DNA of 9,611 nucleotides, taken from Nitrososphaera sp. GTDB lineage: Archaea; Thermoproteota; Nitrososphaeria; Nitrososphaerales; Nitrososphaeraceae. Location of the stretch: NCBI GenBank assembly GCA_025450475.1, contig JANWHJ010000033.1, positions 1 through 9,611 of the forward strand, given 5' to 3'. The notes beneath the pieces are model-generated. The model did not search any database and was not told the DNA's origin. It saw only the letters and a list, made by a program, of their open reading frames with translations. Both the position numbers and the translations under genes were made by a program. Below, in pieces: positions 6,519 to 9,611 of the stretch. Within the stretch, counting starts at the first letter, position 1. Every line of letters begins with the position of its first letter.

Positions 6519-7304
6519 TCATCTGCCTGCTCCTCCCCCACCAGAGCCACCGCCTCCGCCGCCTCCAAATCCTCCGCCGCCCCAGCCGCCCCCGTATCCT
6601 CCGTAAAAGCCCCTGCGCCGCCTCCTGAAAATGGCCATGATTATTCCAAATACTAAGAAAACAAGGATAGGCACCCAAACTGAATAGAGATCATCTTCAA
6701 ACCCTACCGCAGGGGCCTCAAAGCCAGGGTCGTAACCGTCAGTATAGCCGATCTCGACAGCAAGTGCAGCCACGGTATCATAGAAGGCAGAATCGAAGAC
6801 TTTTACGTCACCAAACTCATCATACTCTTCCCTCGCAGGCACAAGGTACGAATCAAGTATGGCACCAGCGGTCCCGTCAGTAATGTCACCTTCAAGCCCC
6901 CTCCCAACCTCGATGCGCATGGACCCGCCGCCTCCGTCGCGCTCTAGCGAATACAAGATGAGCACGCCGTTGTCCTTACCCTCCTTGCCTATGCCCTTCA
7001 CCCCGTCCAGTGACAATTCATTGAAGATGTAATTTGCAAGCATGTCCCTGTCTTGAATTTCTTGCCCATCTTTGGTTATGCCATGCCCGACAAAGCTAGG
7101 GATGGTATAGATCACGATCTCCGCAGTGGTGTTGGCGTCAACTCTCCTGACAAAGTCGTCAATGAGAGCTTCATAGTTGTCGCTGATTATGCCGGCATAA
7201 TCGTAAATATATCCCGGGCGCGAGCCAACCTGCGAAAAAGCAGGCTGAAAACATGAAAAGCATGTTGCGAAAATAACGGCAAGAGCCAGGGCGCCCCTTG
7301 ACAT
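6519..7304 (-). CDS. TPM-domain protein with signal peptide, membrane helix and Gly-rich tail
   Basis: A 261-residue exported protein. A signal peptide covers about residues 1-24 (hydrophobic LALAVIFATCF, cleavage probably after AFS). A TPM domain (PF04536) spans about 28-190, with YIYDYAGIIS at its start, GKDNGVLILYSLERD (109-123) and MRIEVGRGLEGDITD (129-143). One membrane helix lies at about 209-226 (VWVPILVFLVFGIIMAIF), followed by five arginines and a tail of almost only glycine (232-260). The layout predicts the TPM domain outside the cell and the basic, glycine-rich tail inside. TPM proteins are described variously as phosphatases or as membrane-protein assembly and repair factors; no activity can be assigned here. 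It lies 23 nt after the taw1 stop and 48 nt before lemA, so it may belong to one transcript with both. Confidence 0.92.
   Translation of the reverse strand: MSRGALALAVIFATCFSCFQPAFSQVGSRPGYIYDYAGIISDNYEALIDDFVRRVDANTTAEIVIYTIPSFVGHGITKDGQEIQDRDMLANYIFNELSLDGVKGIGKEGKDNGVLILYSLERDGGGGSMRIEVGRGLEGDITDGTAGAILDSYLVPAREEYDEFGDVKVFDSAFYDTVAALAVEIGYTDGYDPGFEAPAVGFEDDLYSVWVPILVFLVFGIIMAIFRRRRRGFYGGYGGGWGGGGFGGGGGGGSGGGGAGR
6522..6611 (-). repeat. Simple-sequence Gly-codon tract in the TPM gene
   Basis: A GGN-rich low-complexity stretch encoding residues 232-261 of the TPM protein (GGYGGGWGGGGFGGGGGGG and onward). Such tails are common in this family and vary in length between relatives. The repeat is prone to in-frame expansion or contraction and to assembly error. 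Confidence 0.7.
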
Positions 7305-7327
7305 CTAATTATTTAGAAGTGTGAGGG

Positions 7328-8362
7328 CTAATAGGTTTGCGTCAGGTATTCCTTAATCCATCTGTCGATGTAGCGTGATTGGTTCTGTAGTACCACTATT
7401 CTTGAAACCTCGCTTTCGTCCATCGCGTTGAACATTGGCATCTTTTCACACAGTTTTGCCGCATAGTCTCTTACTTCGTGCATCTCTAGCATGTGCTCCT
7501 GTTCCAGCCTTTGATTCGACATGCCGATGTGCATGTATGATTTTAGCTCGATGAAATGAGGGTCGCCTTGGCTGATCATTTCTGCAAACTCGTCTGCAAA
7601 GCCGCTGCCATCGTTGTACCCCCTTATCAGAGTCATGCGGAGCACAGTCCTGGTGTTGACGGTGGCAAGGAACCGCAGGCTTTCCCACCAGCGCTCCCAC
7701 GCATCTTTGTGCATCGGCCTGTTTATCCGATGAAACATCTTCTTGTTCGACGCGTTAGTTGATAGGTAGATCTGGGTAGGCAGCGCGTCTTCTGCAACAA
7801 GCCTTTTTAGCATTGTCGGCTCTTGTCCGTTTGTAACTAGGAATATCGACTTGGTTGCTTTGAGCGACTTCAGGTACTTTATCAACTGCGGCAGCTTTGG
7901 GTACATTGTGGGCTCTCCTGACAATGAAATGGCGTAATGCGCCGGCAACAATGATTCGTTCAGCTTTCTCTTGTCATTCTTGGCATGACCGTAATAGCCG
8001 TTTATTAGCTTTTTTCGCTCAACCATCAACTGTTCTACTATGACATCTGGCTCGTCCACCAGCTCTTCCGGCATCTCGAGCGTATCGTAAAACTCTGTGG
8101 GACGCCAGCAATAGATACAACGATTTTCGCAGTTCATCGCGGTCGGCGTCATCTCCATGCACTGGTGCGTCGAAATGCCATAGAATTTGTGCTTGTAACA
8201 GTTGCCCTCATTCGCAAACGACTTTTTCGTCCAATGGCAAAGCTCTACCGCAGAGTGATTGTAGACGCCGTACTTTGCCTTCTGCAGCCTTGCCTTTAGT
8301 TGGGGGATGATCTGGATAAGGCTGTCCGTCGAATGTGAAACGTGTTCGTCAGAGCAGCTCAT
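7328..8362 (-). CDS. taw1: 4-demethylwyosine synthase, archaeal TYW1 (Taw1)
   Basis: A 344-residue radical SAM enzyme that condenses N1-methylguanosine at position 37 of tRNA-Phe with pyruvate carbons, forming the tricyclic imG-14 base. The SAM cluster motif is C78-x3-C82-x2-C85 (CENRCIYC, then WRP). The second Fe-S cluster triad specific to TYW1 is visible as C42, C55 and C68, each 13 residues apart, the same spacing as in the archaeal enzymes. LSGEPTMYP (about 147-155) is the conserved SAM-contacting segment. The flavodoxin domain of eukaryotic TYW1 is absent, as usual in archaea. About 16 extra N-terminal residues precede the first triad cysteine compared with the methanogen protein; the ATG at 8362 is supported by a TATA-like box about 29 nt upstream. 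The divergent neighbour is the NIF3-like gene; the TPM gene follows after 23 nt. Confidence 0.95.
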   Translation of the reverse strand: MSCSDEHVSHSTDSLIQIIPQLKARLQKAKYGVYNHSAVELCHWTKKSFANEGNCYKHKFYGISTHQCMEMTPTAMNCENRCIYCWRPTEFYDTLEMPEELVDEPDVIVEQLMVERKKLINGYYGHAKNDKRKLNESLLPAHYAISLSGEPTMYPKLPQLIKYLKSLKATKSIFLVTNGQEPTMLKRLVAEDALPTQIYLSTNASNKKMFHRINRPMHKDAWERWWESLRFLATVNTRTVLRMTLIRGYNDGSGFADEFAEMISQGDPHFIELKSYMHIGMSNQRLEQEHMLEMHEVRDYAAKLCEKMPMFNAMDESEVSRIVVLQNQSRYIDRWIKEYLTQTY

Positions 8363-8387
8363 CTATTTTCTAGAGCTGGTAGATCAG

Positions 8388-8395
8388 ATTTAAAT
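8388..8395. promoter_or_regulatory. Palindromic bidirectional TATA box, taw1 / NIF3-like
   Basis: ATTTAAAT is a perfect palindrome almost at the centre of the 57-nt divergent gap: about 29-30 nt from the taw1 ATG at 8362 and 28-29 nt from the NIF3-like ATG at 8420. Both distances predict leaderless or very short-leader transcripts from one shared box. Assigned by pattern and spacing. Confidence 0.6.
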
Positions 8396-8419
8396 TTTGC
8401 ACCTCATAGATTGGTAGTC

Positions 8420-9253
8420 ATGGCGATTGACACTAATAGGATAATGAAAACGGGGCTTGAACTCGCGGGTTGGAAAAAGATGCCGGCAGACAGCGCCGTG
8501 CATGTAAGGGGTAACAAAATCAATAAGGTGCTCATCGCCATCGACGTCGGGACGGCTGAGTTGATGCTTGCAAGGTACCTCGGGTGCGACGCGGTGATTG
8601 CGCATCACCCGATAGGCATAGCTCATATTAATTTTTACAAAGTTCTTGATAGACACGTCGACTTGATGATGGAGAATGGAGTGCCAAGAAAGATTGCAAG
8701 GGATGCCGTGAAGAGGCTCAAAGACAGGGTAGATACGCGCACCCACTCAGACATCTACAGCCACACAGTAGGAGTGGCAAAAGCGCTTGGCATGCCACTT
8801 GTCAATATTCACCAGCCTTGCGACGAATACATGAGGCAGGTTATTCTGCAGGCCATCACCTCTGGAAGGACGGAATACGTGTCAGACATTATCAAGTCGG
8901 TCAGTAAGATCCCAGAATTCAGGCAGGCGGCTACCCGAGTTCAGGTAAGGCTGGGCAGCACGAAGAGAAGAGCCGGACGCTGGGCGCTGGTGGTGGCGGC
9001 AGGCACTAACGGTGGCTACAACATCGCCAAGGCGTACCTACAGCACGGTGTTTCCACCGTAATTTATCTTCATGTTGAATATGGGGAATTGGTGAAAATG
9101 AAAGAGGACCGGTTAGACGGCAACCTTGTAGTTCTGGGGCACCTGGCTGGCGACTCGATAGGCCTGAACGGCCTTGCCGAGAGGCTTGAGGACCTAGGCG
9201 TTGAAACCGTTAGGATTGGCATTCTGCGTGGAACTAGTCGAGCGGTCAAGTAG
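8420..9253 (+). CDS. NIF3/DUF34 family metal-binding protein
   Basis: A 277-residue protein of the NIF3-like (DUF34) family, dinuclear metal proteins without an agreed reaction. The N-terminal half has the typical strand plus ligand motif LIAIDVGTAELMLARYLG then CDAVIAHHPIG, with H62 and H63 as metal ligands. The C-terminal half has GTNGGYNIAKA (195-205), VIYLHVEYGE (214-223) and GHLAGD (240-245), placed like the family's GHxxTE motif. The usual HTNLD-type stretch after the first HH motif is not recognisable, so the second metal site may differ. The open frame reaches back to 8342 inside taw1, but the ATG at 8420 starts just before the conserved fold and lies 28-29 nt from the palindromic TATA box, so I take it as the start. 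No Shine-Dalgarno is visible, as expected for a leaderless message. Confidence 0.85.
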   Translation: MAIDTNRIMKTGLELAGWKKMPADSAVHVRGNKINKVLIAIDVGTAELMLARYLGCDAVIAHHPIGIAHINFYKVLDRHVDLMMENGVPRKIARDAVKRLKDRVDTRTHSDIYSHTVGVAKALGMPLVNIHQPCDEYMRQVILQAITSGRTEYVSDIIKSVSKIPEFRQAATRVQVRLGSTKRRAGRWALVVAAGTNGGYNIAKAYLQHGVSTVIYLHVEYGELVKMKEDRLDGNLVVLGHLAGDSIGLNGLAERLEDLGVETVRIGILRGTSRAVK

Positions 9254-9263
9254 GCTAAACTCA

Positions 9264-9271
9264 TTTTTAAA
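9264..9271 (+). promoter_or_regulatory. AT-rich element after the NIF3-like gene: TATA-like box or T-rich terminator
   Basis: TTTTTAAA begins 11 nt after the NIF3-like stop codon. The T run could act as an archaeal terminator; the whole element could equally be a TATA box giving a start near 9295, inside the dyad that follows. The sequence alone does not decide. The rest of 9254-9369 holds no recognisable gene or RNA. Confidence 0.3.
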
Positions 9272-9280
9272 GAGCATGTA

Positions 9281-9296
9281 TGTAAGAGATCTTACA
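9281..9296. repeat. 7-bp inverted repeat (dyad), operator-like
   Basis: TGTAAGA-GA-TCTTACA is a perfect inverted repeat with a 2-bp centre. The centre is too short for a good RNA hairpin, so a binding site for a dimeric regulator is the likelier use. It sits about 22 nt downstream of the TTTTTAAA element, where transcription from that box would begin. No second copy was noticed in the window. Confidence 0.4.
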
Positions 9297-9369
9297 GAGG
9301 AATTTCATTAATCTACCTCATGTAGTGATATCTTAGGATATTGGACTCAAGCGGGCAGGTAACCTATAG

Positions 9370-9611
9370 CTGAACATCTCTGAAGTCGTAGATAGTAATC
9401 ATATTCTGTTGGCCTTTAGCAAAGTATTGACCGTCGTGGGCGAACCTTCCAGAAACATGATTATAGGATATATCCAAGAAAAATATGGGATATCAGTTTT
9501 TTCCAACTCCGGCCCTCGCATATCGTTGCAGGAAATTGAAGATGCAATACCGGAAATCTTGCCGATTGGCGGTGAGCTGGTCATCAGGATACTTGAAGCT
9601 GAACTTGAAAG
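9370..9611 (+). CDS. Partial ORF, possibly a NitrOD5-like helical domain, cut by window edge
   Basis: The frame is open from just after a TAG at 9367-9369 to the window end (about 80 residues) and is still open. It reads like a real protein: LAFSKVLTVVGEPSRNMII, GYIQEKYGISVFSN, then LQEIEDAIPEILPIGGELVI and RILEAELE. The pattern (helix, GEP/GES, a YIxEKYGI helix, a P-containing helix, a glycine pair, then a final helix) recalls the small thaumarchaeal NitrOD5 domain; this is from memory and tentative. The true start is unclear: CTG 9370, TTG 9409 and TTG 9427 are candidates, GTG 9436 and ATG 9457 are late, and no clear promoter spacing selects one. A frameshift or an internal gene piece is possible. 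No function can be given. Confidence 0.5.
   Translation, partial: MNISEVVDSNHILLAFSKVLTVVGEPSRNMIIGYIQEKYGISVFSNSGPRISLQEIEDAIPEILPIGGELVIRILEAELE

Noticed and set aside
8342..8419. Upstream ATG extension of the NIF3-like gene overlapping the taw1 start
   Set aside because: The extra 26 residues have no family match and would include the shared TATA box; ATG 8420 fits the promoter spacing.
9312..9324. CTAC-CTCAT-GTAG small hairpin in the right intergenic region
   Set aside because: Four-bp stem only, with no T run after it and no matching partner; too weak to call.
9399..9584. Minus-strand 61-codon frame at the right edge
   Set aside because: Antisense to a more protein-like open frame, and without family features.
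1..9611. tRNA genes, CRISPR repeats, insertion sequences
   Set aside because: I found no cloverleaf-like segments, regularly spaced repeats, transposase motifs or target duplications when reading both strands by eye.

Overview
This window looks like chromosomal DNA of a member of the Thaumarchaeota (Nitrososphaeria), of the Nitrososphaera type. It carries archaeal-type Kae1 and a stand-alone Bud32 kinase, archaeal TYW1 (Taw1) with its extra cysteine triad, an archaeal YchF-related GTPase, and AT-rich TATA-like boxes 26-30 nt ahead of start codons, which suggests leaderless transcripts. FolE-type GTP cyclohydrolase I beside QueC/QueE, and a NitrOD5-like partial ORF at the right edge, fit this group. 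The lineage is inferred from gene content and not proven.

Layout. (1) Positions 1-2106, minus strand: in transcription order a DUF985 cupin with a broken 5' reading frame, queC, queE (59-nt overlap with queC) and the first 55 codons of folE. FolE, QueE and QueC belong to the preQ0/7-deazaguanine route that supplies archaeosine for tRNA position 15. (2) Positions 2171-4374, plus strand: a YchF-related GTPase followed 2 nt later by kae1 (tRNA t6A37 synthesis). (3) Positions 4358-4678, minus strand: a small PH/GRAM-like protein gene lying between kae1 and bud32. (4) Positions 4712-5872, plus strand: bud32 and then rdgB with no gap. Bud32 is the KEOPS partner of Kae1; RdgB cleans non-canonical purine triphosphates. 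(5) Positions 5862-8362, minus strand: in transcription order taw1 (wyosine base synthesis at tRNA-Phe G37), a TPM-domain membrane protein with a glycine-rich tail, and lemA. (6) Positions 8420-9253, plus strand: a NIF3/DUF34-like metalloprotein, divergent from taw1 across a shared palindromic TATA box. (7) Positions 9254-9611: an intergenic stretch with a dyad, then the start of an uncertain ORF that runs off the window.

Three separate tRNA-modification routes (archaeosine-15, t6A-37, wyosine-37) sit within 8.4 kb, so this is largely an informational and housekeeping region. I see no mobile element, CRISPR array, tRNA or rRNA gene. No clearly new multi-gene system is visible. The most unusual points are the frameshifted cupin, the antisense gene wedged between the two KEOPS genes with very tight divergent promoters, and the unplaced ORF at the right edge.
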